Positions 45,997 through 54,966 of a DNA stretch of 64,000 nucleotides are shown here, one piece after another. Every line of letters starts with the position of its first letter. The stretch's first letter is position 1. The stretch lies in contig NZ_PSSX01000001.1 of NCBI RefSeq assembly GCF_002933275.1, forward strand, positions 372,001 through 436,000, given 5' to 3'. The translations under genes were made by a program, and so were the position numbers. The notes below the pieces were generated by a model. That model was not told where the DNA came from. It saw nothing but the letters and a program-made list of their open reading frames with translations, and searched no databases. Origin of the DNA: Marinobacter maroccanus. Its GTDB lineage: Bacteria > Pseudomonadota > Gammaproteobacteria > Pseudomonadales > Oleiphilaceae.

Positions 45997-46506
45997 ATGG
46001 CTGAAAATAACGAATCTGAAGCGGCTCCCGCCAAGAAAGGGAAACTGAAGCTGATCATCATGCTGGTGGTGGTGGTAATCCTGGCCATTGTGTTGTCTGT
46101 GGTGGGTACCCTGTGGTTCCTGGGTGACGGTTTGCCGGGCCTGGGGGATGGCGAAGGCGAGATGGCCGAAACCGCAGAGGAACGATTTGTACCCAGCAGC
46201 TACCACCTGATGGACAAGGCGGTGGTAACCACCGTTCAGGCGGAAGGTCGCCAGCGGTATGCCCAGGTTTATCTGGCGCTTGAGTCCACAGATCAGCAGG
46301 CACTGGAAGCTGCCAAGTTGCATATGCCCTTGATTCGAAGCCAGTTGGTAACGGTTCTTGGGAGCAGCAATTTCAATGAATTGCAGACGCCCGAGGGGCG
46401 GGGCAGCCTTGCCGAGCGGATGCTGACAACGGTAAATCAGGTGCTGGAGCAGGAAGGCGAGCCCGCCATCAAACGGGTGTTATTCAGAAATTTTGTCGTG
46501 CAATAG
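45997..46506 (+). CDS. fliL: Flagellar basal body-associated protein FliL
   Basis: This 169-residue single-pass inner-membrane protein has a basic N-terminus (APAKKGKLKLIIML) and a membrane segment (about 22-42). The periplasmic domain ends in the typical LTTVNQVLEQEGEPAIKRVL and FRNFVVQ. It stabilises the stator around the rotor. It starts the fliLMNOPQR-flhB operon and is 36 bases before fliM. Confidence 0.93.
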   Translation: MAENNESEAAPAKKGKLKLIIMLVVVVILAIVLSVVGTLWFLGDGLPGLGDGEGEMAETAEERFVPSSYHLMDKAVVTTVQAEGRQRYAQVYLALESTDQQALEAAKLHMPLIRSQLVTVLGSSNFNELQTPEGRGSLAERMLTTVNQVLEQEGEPAIKRVLFRNFVVQ

Positions 46507-46542
46507 CGCACGGGCCACGGTACTTCAGGGGCAGGACTACGT

Positions 46543-47541
46543 ATGCAGGACTTGTTGTCACAGGATGAAATCGATGCCCTCCTCCATGGGGTGGATGACG
46601 GTGACATTGATACCTATGAAGAGACTGACGATACCGGCATAAAGTCCTACGACCTTGCCAGCCAGGATCGCATCGTCCGGGGCCGGATGCCGACCCTGGA
46701 AATGATCAACGAGCGGTTCGCCCGCTACACCCGGATCAGCCTCTTCAATCTGATGCGTCGCAATGCCGATGTCTCTACCGGCGGCGTGCAGATCATGAAG
46801 TTCGGCGAGTACATCCACACCCTGTACGTGCCCACCAGTCTCAACCTGTGCAAAGTCCGCCCGTTGCGCGGCACTTCTCTGTTCGTGCTGGATGCCAAGC
46901 TGGTCTTCAAACTGGTGGACAATTTCTTCGGTGGGGAAGGGCGACACGCCAAGATCGAGGGTCGCGAGTTCACCCCGACCGAGACCCGCATCGTGCAGAT
47001 GGTTCTGGATCAGGTGTTCCATGACATGAAGGAAGCCTGGCATGCGGTCCTCAAGGTGGATTTCGAGTACCTGAGCTCGGAGGTCAACCCGGCCATGGCC
47101 AACATTGTCAGCCCCAGTGAAGTGGTCGTGGTCAGCACCTTCCACATTGAACTCGACGGCGGCGGCGGTGAACTGCATTTTGCCTTGCCCTATTCCATGA
47201 TCGAGCCCATTCGCGACGTGCTCGATGCCGGGGTGCAAAGTGATATCGACGATGTTGATGAGCGCTGGGTGAACGCGCTTCAGGAAGACATCAAAGAGGT
47301 TAACGTACCGATCAACACCACGGTTTGTCGCCGTCGCATATCGTTGCGGGACATTGCCAAGATGAAAGCCGGCGACATCATCCCGGTGGAGGTTCCCGAG
47401 TATCTGACGGTTACTGCCAACGGAATCCCGATCTACAAGGCTACGCTGGGAACCCGTGACGGAAAACTGGCACTGCGAATTCATGAACGGGCATCAGTGC
47501 CCAAGGTAAAGAAACAACTGAAGGTGGGACGCAATGGCTGA
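46543..47541 (+). CDS. fliM: Flagellar motor switch protein FliM
   Basis: This 332-residue switch protein has an N-terminal CheY-binding peptide (LLSQDEIDALLHG), a central CheC-like domain (RFARYTRISLFNLMRR, later LKVDFEYLSSEVNPAMANI) and a C-terminal FliN-like SpoA domain (MKAGDIIPVEVPEYLTVTAN). Its end overlaps fliN by 8 bases. Confidence 0.97.
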   Translation: MQDLLSQDEIDALLHGVDDGDIDTYEETDDTGIKSYDLASQDRIVRGRMPTLEMINERFARYTRISLFNLMRRNADVSTGGVQIMKFGEYIHTLYVPTSLNLCKVRPLRGTSLFVLDAKLVFKLVDNFFGGEGRHAKIEGREFTPTETRIVQMVLDQVFHDMKEAWHAVLKVDFEYLSSEVNPAMANIVSPSEVVVVSTFHIELDGGGGELHFALPYSMIEPIRDVLDAGVQSDIDDVDERWVNALQEDIKEVNVPINTTVCRRRISLRDIAKMKAGDIIPVEVPEYLTVTANGIPIYKATLGTRDGKLALRIHERASVPKVKKQLKVGRNG

Positions 47542-48025
47542 CGACGACAAGAAAGACGAGCAGGAACTCAGCGAAGACGAAAAGCTGGCTGCCGAGTGGG
47601 AAGCCGCCATGGAAGAGTCCGGTGATGAGGGCGAACGCGAGGACGAGTGGGCCGCTGCGATGGCAGAGGCCGGCGAGACCGATGAGGCTGAGGACGACGT
47701 TCAGACTGCCCCCATGGAGGAATTCGATACCGGAAGCGAACCCGCCCAGGGTGGCGGCCCGGCTCCGGATATCGACGTTATCCTCGACATACCGGTCACT
47801 ATTTCAATGGAAGTAGGCAACACCCAGATCCCGATACGGAACCTGCTGCAGCTCAACCAGGGCTCGGTAATCGAGCTCGACCGGCTGGCGGGGGAGCCTC
47901 TGGATGTGTTGGTCAACGGAACGCTGATTGCTCACGGCGAGGTGGTCATGGTGAACGAGAAGTTCGGCATCCGTCTCACCGACGTGATCAGCCCGGGCGA
48001 ACGCATCAAGCGGTTGCAGAAGTAA
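47534..48025 (+). CDS. fliN: Flagellar motor switch protein FliN
   Basis: This 163-residue protein has an acidic, disordered N-terminal half (repeats of EDEWAAAMAEAG-type sequence, about residues 1-80) and a C-terminal SpoA domain: DVILDIPVTISMEVGNTQIP, LLQLNQGSVIELDRLAGEPL, VVMVNEKFGIRLTDVISPGE. Two related acidic segments (AAEWEAAMEESGDEGE and DEWAAAMAEAGETDE) form an internal repeat. It is overlapped by fliM at the start. Confidence 0.96.
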   Translation: MADDDKKDEQELSEDEKLAAEWEAAMEESGDEGEREDEWAAAMAEAGETDEAEDDVQTAPMEEFDTGSEPAQGGGPAPDIDVILDIPVTISMEVGNTQIPIRNLLQLNQGSVIELDRLAGEPLDVLVNGTLIAHGEVVMVNEKFGIRLTDVISPGERIKRLQK

Positions 48026-48026
48026 T

Positions 48027-48476
48027 ATGTGGTCCAGACTGACTGCGGCACTGGCGCTGCTTGTGATCAATCCGGTCGTCGCCCAGGAAACGGCCAAGAC
48101 GGTCGCGCCTGATTCCCCGGTGCGAGCCCCGGACACCCTCGGTACCATTGTCAGCCTGGGGCTGGGTCTGGTGGCAGTCGTTGCCGTGATCTATGGCTGC
48201 GCCTGGATCATCCGGCGGATGAACGGCATGACCGGCATGAACAACAACGCCATCAAGGTGGTGTCGGTGATGGCCATCGGCGCCCGGGAGCGTATCGCCT
48301 TGATTGAGGTGGGCGGCCAGCAGATTCTGTTGGGGATTACGCCATCGGCGATCCGGACCCTGCATGTGTTTGACGAGCCGGTTGTTGAGGCCGGCAGCGC
48401 CGGTTCCGGTGATTTTGCCCGTCGCCTTCAGGGCATGATCGGCAAATCCTGGACCTCCCCGACAAGGAACGACTAG
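48027..48476 (+). CDS. fliO: Flagellar biosynthesis protein FliO
   Basis: This 149-residue inner-membrane assembly factor helps FliP oligomerise. It has a cleavable-looking N-terminal segment ([16 protein letters not shown]), one membrane helix (about residues 40-63, [20 protein letters not shown]) and the typical cytoplasmic domain [20 protein letters not shown] with [15 protein letters not shown]. It starts one base after the fliN stop. Confidence 0.92.
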   Translation: MWSRLTAALALLVINPVVAQETAKTVAPDSPVRAPDTLGTIVSLGLGLVAVVAVIYGCAWIIRRMNGMTGMNNNAIKVVSVMAIGARERIALIEVGGQQILLGITPSAIRTLHVFDEPVVEAGSAGSGDFARRLQGMIGKSWTSPTRND

Positions 48477-48480
48477 CCCC

Positions 48481-49257
48481 ATGCTTGCCGCAACCATCAA
48501 GCGAGTTCTTCCTTCCCTGATCGTATTGGCAGGCTTTTTCTGGGCGCCTCTGGCTCTGGCTCAGGAACCTTCCGGTATCCCTGGTATACCGGCCTTTACC
48601 GTAACGCCCGGGGAAGGCGAGGGCGCTCAGGAATACTCGGTAACCCTGCAGATCCTGGCGCTGATGACAGCGCTCACCTTCCTGCCAGCCATGCTCATGA
48701 TGATGACTTCGTTCACCCGCATCATCGTGGTATTTGCCATCCTGCGTCAGGCCATAGGCCTGCAGTCCACACCGTCGAATCAGATACTTCTCGGGTTGGC
48801 CCTGTTTCTCAGCATTTTCATCATGAAACCGGTGCTGGAAGAGGCCAATCGGGTCGCATTACAGCCCTATATGCAGGAAGAGGTGACCTCCCTTGAGGCG
48901 GTTGAGCTTGCCAGCCAGCCGTTCCGGAAGTTCATGCTGGAACAGACCCGCGAGAGTGATCTGGCGCTGTTCATGCGAATCTCGGACACACAATACGAGA
49001 CCCCGCAAGACGTGTCTTTCTGGATACTGATGCCGGCATTTGTGACCAGTGAGCTCAAAACCGCGTTCCAGATCGGGTTTATCCTGTTCATCCCGTTCCT
49101 GATTATCGACATGGTGGTGGCCAGTGTTCTTATGGCCATGGGTATGATGATGCTGTCGCCAATCATTATCTCCCTGCCGTTCAAGATCATGCTCTTTGTA
49201 CTGGTGGACGGCTGGGCCCTGATCATGGGCACCCTGGCTGCCAGTTACGGAATATAG
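48481..49257 (+). CDS. fliP: Flagellar export gate protein FliP
   Basis: This 258-residue polytopic protein of the type III export gate has an N-terminal signal peptide ([14 protein letters not shown]). Motifs: [38 protein letters not shown], and the C-terminal [17 protein letters not shown]. Four membrane segments are expected. It is 4 bases after fliO and 8 bases before fliQ. Confidence 0.97.
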   Translation: MLAATIKRVLPSLIVLAGFFWAPLALAQEPSGIPGIPAFTVTPGEGEGAQEYSVTLQILALMTALTFLPAMLMMMTSFTRIIVVFAILRQAIGLQSTPSNQILLGLALFLSIFIMKPVLEEANRVALQPYMQEEVTSLEAVELASQPFRKFMLEQTRESDLALFMRISDTQYETPQDVSFWILMPAFVTSELKTAFQIGFILFIPFLIIDMVVASVLMAMGMMMLSPIIISLPFKIMLFVLVDGWALIMGTLAASYGI

Positions 49258-49265
49258 GAGGCGTC

Positions 49266-49535
49266 ATGACTCCGGAAACCGTTATCGACATCCTGCGCGA
49301 AGCCCTCTGGATGATTGTCCTCCTTGCTTCAATCATCATCGGCCCCGGTCTGGTTATCGGCCTGGTGGTCAGTACCTTTCAGGCAGCAACGCAGATCAAC
49401 GAGCAGACCCTGAGCTTCCTGCCGCGCCTGTTGGTCACGCTGATCGTTATCATCGTCTGGGGGCCCTGGATGCTGACGCAACTGCTGGACCATGCCAACC
49501 GGCTGTTCGCCAATATCCCTTACCTGATCGGCTGA
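49266..49535 (+). CDS. fliQ: Flagellar export gate protein FliQ
   Basis: This 89-residue protein has two membrane helices, GPGLVIGLVVSTFQAATQIN being the diagnostic stretch, followed by EQTLSFLPRLLVTLIVII. It forms the export gate with FliP and FliR. It lies between fliP and fliR with gaps of 8 and 3 bases. Confidence 0.96.
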   Translation: MTPETVIDILREALWMIVLLASIIIGPGLVIGLVVSTFQAATQINEQTLSFLPRLLVTLIVIIVWGPWMLTQLLDHANRLFANIPYLIG

Positions 49536-49538
49536 CGG

Positions 49539-50324
49539 ATGATACCGGCGGAGATCAGCGCAGACGTTATCGGCCAGTGGGTCGGCCAGCATCTCTGGCC
49601 TCTGTTCCGGCTGGCCAGCTTCCTGATGGTGATCCCCATATTCGGTACTCAACTGGTGCCAGCACGGATACGCCTGGGGCTGGCTCTGTTGATGACCATT
49701 CTCATCGCACCCATGATTCCGCCCGTGCCTCAGGTAGAAGCGCTGAGCGCTGATGCGGTAGTGATCACGCTGCAGCAGATTCTCATTGGCGTGGGCATGG
49801 GCTTCGCGCTTACGGCGCTCTGGCAATTGTTCGTGATTGCCGGTCAGATGATCGCCATGCAGATGGGGCTGGGCTTCGCCTCCATGGTTGACCCGGCGAA
49901 CGGCGTTAACGTGCCCGTACTGTCCCAGATCTACACGATCACCATCACCCTGCTGTTCCTGGCCATGAACGGACACCTCGTTGCCTTCGAAGTCTTTATC
50001 GAAAGCTTCCGCACCCTGCCCATCGGCATGGAAGGCCTGGGACAGACCGGCGTCTGGGAACTGGCTCACCGGATCAGCTGGATGTTCGCCTCCGCCATGC
50101 TCCTGGCGTTGCCCGCAGTTACGGCCGTGCTGATCGTCAACATCTCCTTTGGCGTTATGACCCGTGCCGCACCCCAGATGAACATATTCGCCTTGGGTTT
50201 CCCGATTGGCCTGATTTTTGGATTGTTTGCCATATGGGTGCTGCACGCCAATTTTCTGCCGCACTTCGATCAGTACACCCGAGAGACCTTTGATTTCATG
50301 CGGGGACTGCAGGGGCAGCCGTAA
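49539..50324 (+). CDS. fliR: Flagellar export gate protein FliR
   Basis: This 261-residue polytopic protein has about six membrane helices and family stretches RLASFLMVIPIFGTQLVPAR, QMIAMQMGLGFASMVDPANG and LIVNISFGVMTRAAPQMNIF. It completes the FliPQR gate. It starts 3 bases after fliQ and ends 6 bases before flhB. Confidence 0.95.
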   Translation: MIPAEISADVIGQWVGQHLWPLFRLASFLMVIPIFGTQLVPARIRLGLALLMTILIAPMIPPVPQVEALSADAVVITLQQILIGVGMGFALTALWQLFVIAGQMIAMQMGLGFASMVDPANGVNVPVLSQIYTITITLLFLAMNGHLVAFEVFIESFRTLPIGMEGLGQTGVWELAHRISWMFASAMLLALPAVTAVLIVNISFGVMTRAAPQMNIFALGFPIGLIFGLFAIWVLHANFLPHFDQYTRETFDFMRGLQGQP

Positions 50325-50330
50325 AGACTC

Positions 50331-51467
50331 ATGGCCGAAGAAAACGACAACAGTCAGGAAAAAACGGAAGAGGCCACCCCCCGAAGGCTCGAAAAAGCCA
50401 AGGAGGAGGGCCAGACTGCGCGCTCTAAAGAGCTGGCCACCATGGCTGTGCTCCTGGCCGGCGCCGGGGGCATGCTGATGTTTGGCGCCAGCCTCGGTGC
50501 GTCGCTGGCGGCCATCATGCGCGACAGCTTCGTGATCGAACGCTCCGCCATCTTTGACATGCGACACATGAGCGTCCAGCTCATAGAGTCCGCCAAGGAA
50601 GCAGCCTGGGCCCTCTCACCCATTCTGGTGCTATTGCTCATTGCCGCCATTTTCGGCTCTATCGGCATTGGGGGTCTGTTGATAAGCGGCAAGGCTGTTG
50701 CTCCCAAGCTCAACCGCATGGATCCCATCAAGGGCCTCGGTCGCATGTTTTCCCTTCGCTCACTGATCGAGCTGGTAAAGGCCATCGCGAAAGTCGGCCT
50801 GGTCATGGCGTTGGCCATCCTCATCCTCGATCTGCGCACGGAAGACCTCCTGGCCATCGCGGAAGAGCCGGTGGTACCGGCCATGGAGCATGTTCTCTGG
50901 ACCATCGCCTGGAGTTTTTTCCTGCTGTCCTGCGCTACCATCATCATCGCGGCGATCGACGTACCCTTCCAGATCTACGATCACCAGAAAAAACTGCGCA
51001 TGACCAAGCAGGAGGTGAAAGACGAGTACAAGGACACCGAGGGCAAGCCGGAGGTGAAAGGCAAGATCCGCCAGCTCCAGCGCGAAATGGCCCAGCGCCG
51101 GATGATGCAGGACGTGCCCACCGCAGACGTGGTGATCACCAACCCGACCCACTACGCGGTGGCCCTGAAGTACGACCAGAAGGCCATGGCCGCTCCCATT
51201 GTGGTGGCAAAGGGGGCCGATGAGGTGGCCTTCAAGGTCATGGAAATTGCCCGTGAAAACAAAGTCGAGATTCTGAGAACGCCGCCGCTTACCCGGGCGG
51301 TGTACCACAACACCGACATCGGCGAAGAGATTCCCGATGGCCTCTACATGGCCATCGCCCAGGTGCTCGCCTATGTGTTCCAGCTCCGCCAGTTCCGCAA
51401 GGGGCGTGGGCCCAAACCGGGTATGCCTGATTTCCCAATTCCCTCTGATTTGCGGCGCGACGTCTAG
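50331..51467 (+). CDS. flhB: Flagellar export switch protein FlhB
   Basis: At 378 residues this export specificity switch has four membrane helices in the N-terminal half (EKTEEATPRRLEKAKEEGQT start) and a cytoplasmic domain with the self-cleavage motif NPTH in ADVVITNPTHYAVALKYDQ. The domain continues through RTPPLTRAVYHNTDIGEEIP. It is the last gene of the fliL operon. A palindromic element begins 47 bases past the stop, in sense orientation, and no other terminator is seen. Confidence 0.97.
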   Translation: MAEENDNSQEKTEEATPRRLEKAKEEGQTARSKELATMAVLLAGAGGMLMFGASLGASLAAIMRDSFVIERSAIFDMRHMSVQLIESAKEAAWALSPILVLLLIAAIFGSIGIGGLLISGKAVAPKLNRMDPIKGLGRMFSLRSLIELVKAIAKVGLVMALAILILDLRTEDLLAIAEEPVVPAMEHVLWTIAWSFFLLSCATIIIAAIDVPFQIYDHQKKLRMTKQEVKDEYKDTEGKPEVKGKIRQLQREMAQRRMMQDVPTADVVITNPTHYAVALKYDQKAMAAPIVVAKGADEVAFKVMEIARENKVEILRTPPLTRAVYHNTDIGEEIPDGLYMAIAQVLAYVFQLRQFRKGRGPKPGMPDFPIPSDLRRDV

Positions 51468-51513
51468 TTTGGAGTTGGAGTCCTGTAAGTAGCCTGCGAT
51501 TTTGGGGGTAAGC

Positions 51514-51700
51514 GTGGTCGTGGGCGGCCTTTTCAGGACACGCTACGAGCACCCCTTCGGGGTCCAGCCAGCAATCACAGATTGCTGTCGTTCGGCTGTC
51601 GCATGAAGCTTCGCTTCATAATCGCTTGGCCTCACCCATGTGCGCTTGGCTGTGGCCATCCATGGCCACAGACAGTCCTGAAAAGGCCGCCCAAGACCAC
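51514..51700 (+). repeat. Palindromic intergenic element, copy C (long form), downstream of flhB
   Basis: Outer arms of 26 bases (51514-51539 and 51675-51700; arm begins GTGGTCGTGGGCGGCC) pair with one mismatch. The core is the conserved GCTACGAGCAC and ATGTGCGCTTGG, plus a second hairpin TGTGGCCATCCATGGCCACA. Between the halves of the first hairpin sits an 85-base module (51552-51636) with three internal hairpins, nearly identical to that in copy D (14721-14805). Confidence 0.88.
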
Positions 51701-51743
51701 TTATCAAACCCATCGATATCGCTGAAAAATTCCAATGTTGACC

Positions 51744-51834
51744 GTAGGTCGGATTAGGCGAAGCCGTAATCCGACAATGCAGGTCTGGCTCTGATCCCAT
51801 TTGTTGGATTACGGCTTCGCCTAATCCAACCTAC
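51744..51834. repeat. REP-like inverted repeat pair (BIME-like), second locus
   Basis: Units at 51744-51775 (GTAGGTCGGATTAG ... GTAATCCGAC) and 51803-51834 in opposite orientation. The right unit carries paired changes (GTTGG with CCAAC instead of GTCGG with CCGAC), so its own stem is preserved. Same family as 13007-13090. Confidence 0.88.
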
Positions 51835-51868
51835 GTGGTTTTGGCGGATTCCCGTCAGGTTGGCGAGG

Positions 51869-51968
51869 TTTGTGGGGTTGCCTCCCAAAAATGTCGGCGG
51901 CCAAGGATGGCCGACGCCAAGCGCACATGGATGTGCTCGTAGCGGTTTTTGGGAGGCAACCCCACAAA
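51869..51968 (-). repeat. Palindromic intergenic element, copy E (short form), downstream of the methyltransferase gene
   Basis: Perfect 23-bp outer arms (51869-51891 and 51946-51968; arm begins TTTGTGGGGTTGCC). On the minus strand the core reads GCTACGAGCACATCC then ATGTGCGCTTGG, with a second hairpin GTCGGCCATCCTTGGCCG. It lies 47 bases past the stop of the minus-strand gene at 52016, in sense orientation. Together with copies C and the REP pair it fills the 548-base flhB-methyltransferase spacer; nothing else is seen there. Confidence 0.88.
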
Positions 51969-52015
51969 ACTCTTACTGCTAAATCATCAGGCTAGGGCAG
52001 GAGTGGAAGGCAAGA

Positions 52016-52870
52016 TCAGCAGCCAGCCTCAATAACCCGAACCATCGGCTCCCCGCGGCTTTCGGGAATAGGCAGCACCCCATACCAGGACCGCGGATCG
52101 TGCACAGTGGTCGAGGTAAAGCCGCAGGAGAGAAAGTGCTCCCGGGCCTGCTCGTCGGTCTGAAAGTGAAAGGATACTTGGCTACGCGTAGCAGCCCCGA
52201 GGACGCCGCCGAGTGCTTTGAGGGTAGTGTTCAGCAAGGGCTGTCTGGGCTGGTAGTAGCTCTCGGACAGGTAAATGGAGCCGGGGCGTTTAGCCATGGC
52301 GGCGGCCAGTCGGCGCCAGAACTCGCTGATGGTTTCCAGTGAAAAGTAGCTGGTCAGGCCTTCGGTGATGATGATCACTGGTTCTGAGTTTTCGAATACC
52401 CGGTCGATCACTTTTTCCAGTTGGTATTCACCGTGCTCTGCGAGGATATCAATCGGTGTTACCTGATGGTGTTCGCCCAGCCGGCCCGTGGCCATCAGGC
52501 GGAGGGCTTTGCGGGCGGCCATGTCGGGCAGGTCGGCTTCGACCATGTGGAGCAGGGGGTGTTTCTGGCGTAAGCGAATCCCCCGGGGCGACATGCCGCA
52601 GGCGATTTCCAGCACTTGTGTAATGCCCTTGTCGCGGATGGCCTGGTCAATCAGGTGGTCGATGATCAGGTGGCGCTGCAGGAGGAAGGTGCGGATGTTG
52701 CCGCCGATGGCCGCTTTGCTGGCGGCTTCGAAGGGGGTCATCAGTCGGTAAAGCCAGCGGCCTTTTTCTGTGGCCAGGGTGTCGTCAGAAAGCCCGTACC
52801 GGTGCCAGACGGCACCGGTATAGAGGGCAGTGAAACTGATGCCGGAGCTGTCAGTCGGCTTTCTGCTCAT
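52016..52870 (-). CDS. Class I SAM-dependent methyltransferase, leucine carboxyl methyltransferase-like
   Basis: This 284-residue protein resembles the LCM/PPM1 methyltransferase group. The SAM-binding region is VLEIACGMSPRGIRLRQKHP, with VEADLPDMAARK after it and the family stretch VIIITEGLTSYFSLETISEF. The substrate is unknown; bacterial members are often in secondary metabolism or on small carboxylates. Its start lies inside the end of uraA (20-base overlap), so it is the third gene of an upp-uraA-methyltransferase unit. Confidence 0.85.
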   Translation of the reverse strand: MSRKPTDSSGISFTALYTGAVWHRYGLSDDTLATEKGRWLYRLMTPFEAASKAAIGGNIRTFLLQRHLIIDHLIDQAIRDKGITQVLEIACGMSPRGIRLRQKHPLLHMVEADLPDMAARKALRLMATGRLGEHHQVTPIDILAEHGEYQLEKVIDRVFENSEPVIIITEGLTSYFSLETISEFWRRLAAAMAKRPGSIYLSESYYQPRQPLLNTTLKALGGVLGAATRSQVSFHFQTDEQAREHFLSCGFTSTTVHDPRSWYGVLPIPESRGEPMVRVIEAGC

Positions 52871-54107
52871 AAACGGCTTTACCCCATGCCTCGCGGCTGC
52901 CGGGGAGTATCAGGTTCAGGATGATGGCAGCCACCGCGCACAACGCGATGCCTTCCAGGTGCCCGAGCACCATGCCGCCGATACCGAACACCAGAGTGAC
53001 ACCCACGATGACCAGGTTGCGAGACTGTGACAGATCCACCTGGTGGCGGATCAGCGTGTTAAGGCCAACCACGGCAATGGAGCCGAAAAGCAGGCACAGG
53101 ATGCCACCCATGACAGGCACCGGGATGGTCTGCAGTGCTGCACCGAACTTGCCGACGAACGCCAGAACGATGGCAACGCAGGCCGCCCACCACATGACCT
53201 TCGGGTTGAAGTTCTTGGTCAGCATCACCGCGCCGGTGACTTCCGAATAAGTGGTGTTGGGCGGCCCGCCGAGCAGGGAGGCGGCGCTGGTGGCCAGGCC
53301 GTCACCCAGCAGAGTGCGGTGCAGGCCCGGCTTCTCCAGGTAGTTCTTGCGGGTCACGTTGCCGATGGCCAGCACGTCACCAATGTGTTCGATGGCCGGG
53401 GCAATGGCCACCGGGATCATGAACAGTATGGCGCCCCAGCTAAAGGCTGGCGCAACAAAGTTGGGAACGGCAAACCAGGCGGCTTCCTGGATCGGGGTGG
53501 TATCCACGATGCCGGCAAAAGCAGACAGGATATAGCCGGTGATCACGCCGAACATGATCGGAATCAGCCGGAAAATGCCCTTGGCCCAGACCGACATGAT
53601 GATGGTCACGGCCAGCGAGATCATGGCGATCCAGATGGCGGTGTCATAGGGGATCAGCTGGTTGGCGCCGTCACCGGTGCGCCCGGAGGCCATGTGAACC
53701 GCAACCGGTGCCAGGCCGAGGCCGATGGTCATGATCACCGGGCCGATAACCACTGGCGGCAACAGGCGGCGGACAAAGCCGGTGCCTCGCAGGCGCACCA
53801 GGCCACTCAGGAAAATGTAGAGAATACCCGCTGCCATCAGGCCGCCGAGGGTCTCTTCCATGCCAAACCGGCCTTTGGAGGCAATCACCGGAGCGATAAA
53901 GGCGAAGGACGAGGCCAGGAAGATCGGGATCTGGCCGCCGGTGACTATGTGGAATATCAGGGTGCCAAGGCCGGCGGTGAAGAGGGCCACGTTGGGATCC
54001 AGCCCGGTAATCAGGGGCATCAGAACCAGCGCACCGAATGCCACCAGCAGCATCTGGGAGCCGGCAATGGCCTGTTTCCAGACCGGGTCGTTGGTATGAT
54101 CCTGCAT
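52851..54107 (-). CDS. uraA: Uracil permease
   Basis: This 418-residue inner-membrane transporter of the nucleobase:cation symporter-2 family takes up uracil. About 12 to 14 membrane segments are visible. Family stretches include QIPIFLASSFAFIAPVIASK and the signature-like LLGDGLATSAASLLGGPPNT with NTTYSEVTGAVMLTKNFNP. It follows upp closely (2-base gap), so uptake and conversion to UMP are encoded together. Confidence 0.94.
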   Translation of the reverse strand: MQDHTNDPVWKQAIAGSQMLLVAFGALVLMPLITGLDPNVALFTAGLGTLIFHIVTGGQIPIFLASSFAFIAPVIASKGRFGMEETLGGLMAAGILYIFLSGLVRLRGTGFVRRLLPPVVIGPVIMTIGLGLAPVAVHMASGRTGDGANQLIPYDTAIWIAMISLAVTIIMSVWAKGIFRLIPIMFGVITGYILSAFAGIVDTTPIQEAAWFAVPNFVAPAFSWGAILFMIPVAIAPAIEHIGDVLAIGNVTRKNYLEKPGLHRTLLGDGLATSAASLLGGPPNTTYSEVTGAVMLTKNFNPKVMWWAACVAIVLAFVGKFGAALQTIPVPVMGGILCLLFGSIAVVGLNTLIRHQVDLSQSRNLVIVGVTLVFGIGGMVLGHLEGIALCAVAAIILNLILPGSREAWGKAVYEQKAD

Positions 54108-54109
54108 AC

Positions 54110-54748
54110 TTAAACGTCCTTCTGCTTGGTGCCGAAGATCTTGTCACCGGCATCGCCGAGACCCGGAAGGATGTAGCCTTTGTCGTTGAGACGCTCATCG
54201 ACAGAAGCCGTATAGATAGACACGTCCGGATGTTTCTCCAGAACTTTTTCAACGCCCTCAGGTGCTGCAACCAGAACCAGAGCCCGGATCTCGGTGCTGC
54301 CCGCCTTCTTGAGCAGATCGATGGTGGAGATCATGGAGCCCCCGGTGGCGAGCATCGGATCGACAATCATGGCCATGCGCTGGTCCAGTTCGCCCACCAG
54401 TTTCTCCAGGTAGGTGCTGGCCTCGAGGGTCTCCTCGTTGCGGATCTGGCCGACAACACTGACCCGGGCCACCGGAATCAGGCTCAGCACACCGTCTAGC
54501 ATGCCAAGACCGGCCCGCAGGATCGGAACGATGGTGACTTTTTTGCCGTGAATCTGCTCCACGTTGACCGGTCCGGCCCAGCCTTCGATGGTCTTTTCCT
54601 GCAGATTGAAGTCCTTGGTGGCCTCGTAGGTCAGGAGTGCACCAACTTCCTGTGCCAGCTCCCGGAAATTCTTGGTGCTGATATCCGCACGGCGCATGAT
54701 GCCGAGCTTGTGGCGGATCAGAGGGTGTTTTACCTCGTGGATTGGCAT
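54110..54748 (-). CDS. upp: Uracil phosphoribosyltransferase
   Basis: This 212-residue salvage enzyme makes UMP from uracil and PRPP. The PRPP loop is [13 protein letters not shown], and the start region [20 protein letters not shown] is characteristic. The ATG at 54748 has AGGTGA six bases upstream; the longer reading frame to 54949 adds 67 residues that overlap the flhA promoter region and is rejected. The C-terminus has [13 protein letters not shown], the uracil-binding loop. Confidence 0.96.
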   Translation of the reverse strand: MPIHEVKHPLIRHKLGIMRRADISTKNFRELAQEVGALLTYEATKDFNLQEKTIEGWAGPVNVEQIHGKKVTIVPILRAGLGMLDGVLSLIPVARVSVVGQIRNEETLEASTYLEKLVGELDQRMAMIVDPMLATGGSMISTIDLLKKAGSTEIRALVLVAAPEGVEKVLEKHPDVSIYTASVDERLNDKGYILPGLGDAGDKIFGTKQKDV

Positions 54749-54866
54749 GGGGTCACCTGTGTGTCTGGTTGGAGATTTATCGTCGCAATCAAATGGCGCA
54801 AGGATACCGCATCTGGGAAGGGGAGTCAGGCCGCAAATGGCGGGTTCACGGAAATCCACTAAGGGG

Positions 54867-54882
54867 TGGTACGGATCTTGCG
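54867..54882 (+). promoter_or_regulatory. Sigma-54 promoter of flhA
   Basis: TGGTACGGATCTTGCG has GG-N10-GC and a TTGC -12 element, 85 bases before flhA and pointing away from upp. Confidence 0.75.
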
Positions 54883-54966
54883 ATAACCCTTCCATACGAC
54901 GCCCCGGTGTCAGATTTTCGACCCTTAGAACGCCTGCAGGCACGGCCAATCGGAGAAGTATCCGGC

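Noticed and set aside
51543..51800. An 85-codon minus-strand frame across element C and the REP pair
   Set aside because: It consists of repeat sequence; such short frames inside structured repeats are not supported as genes.
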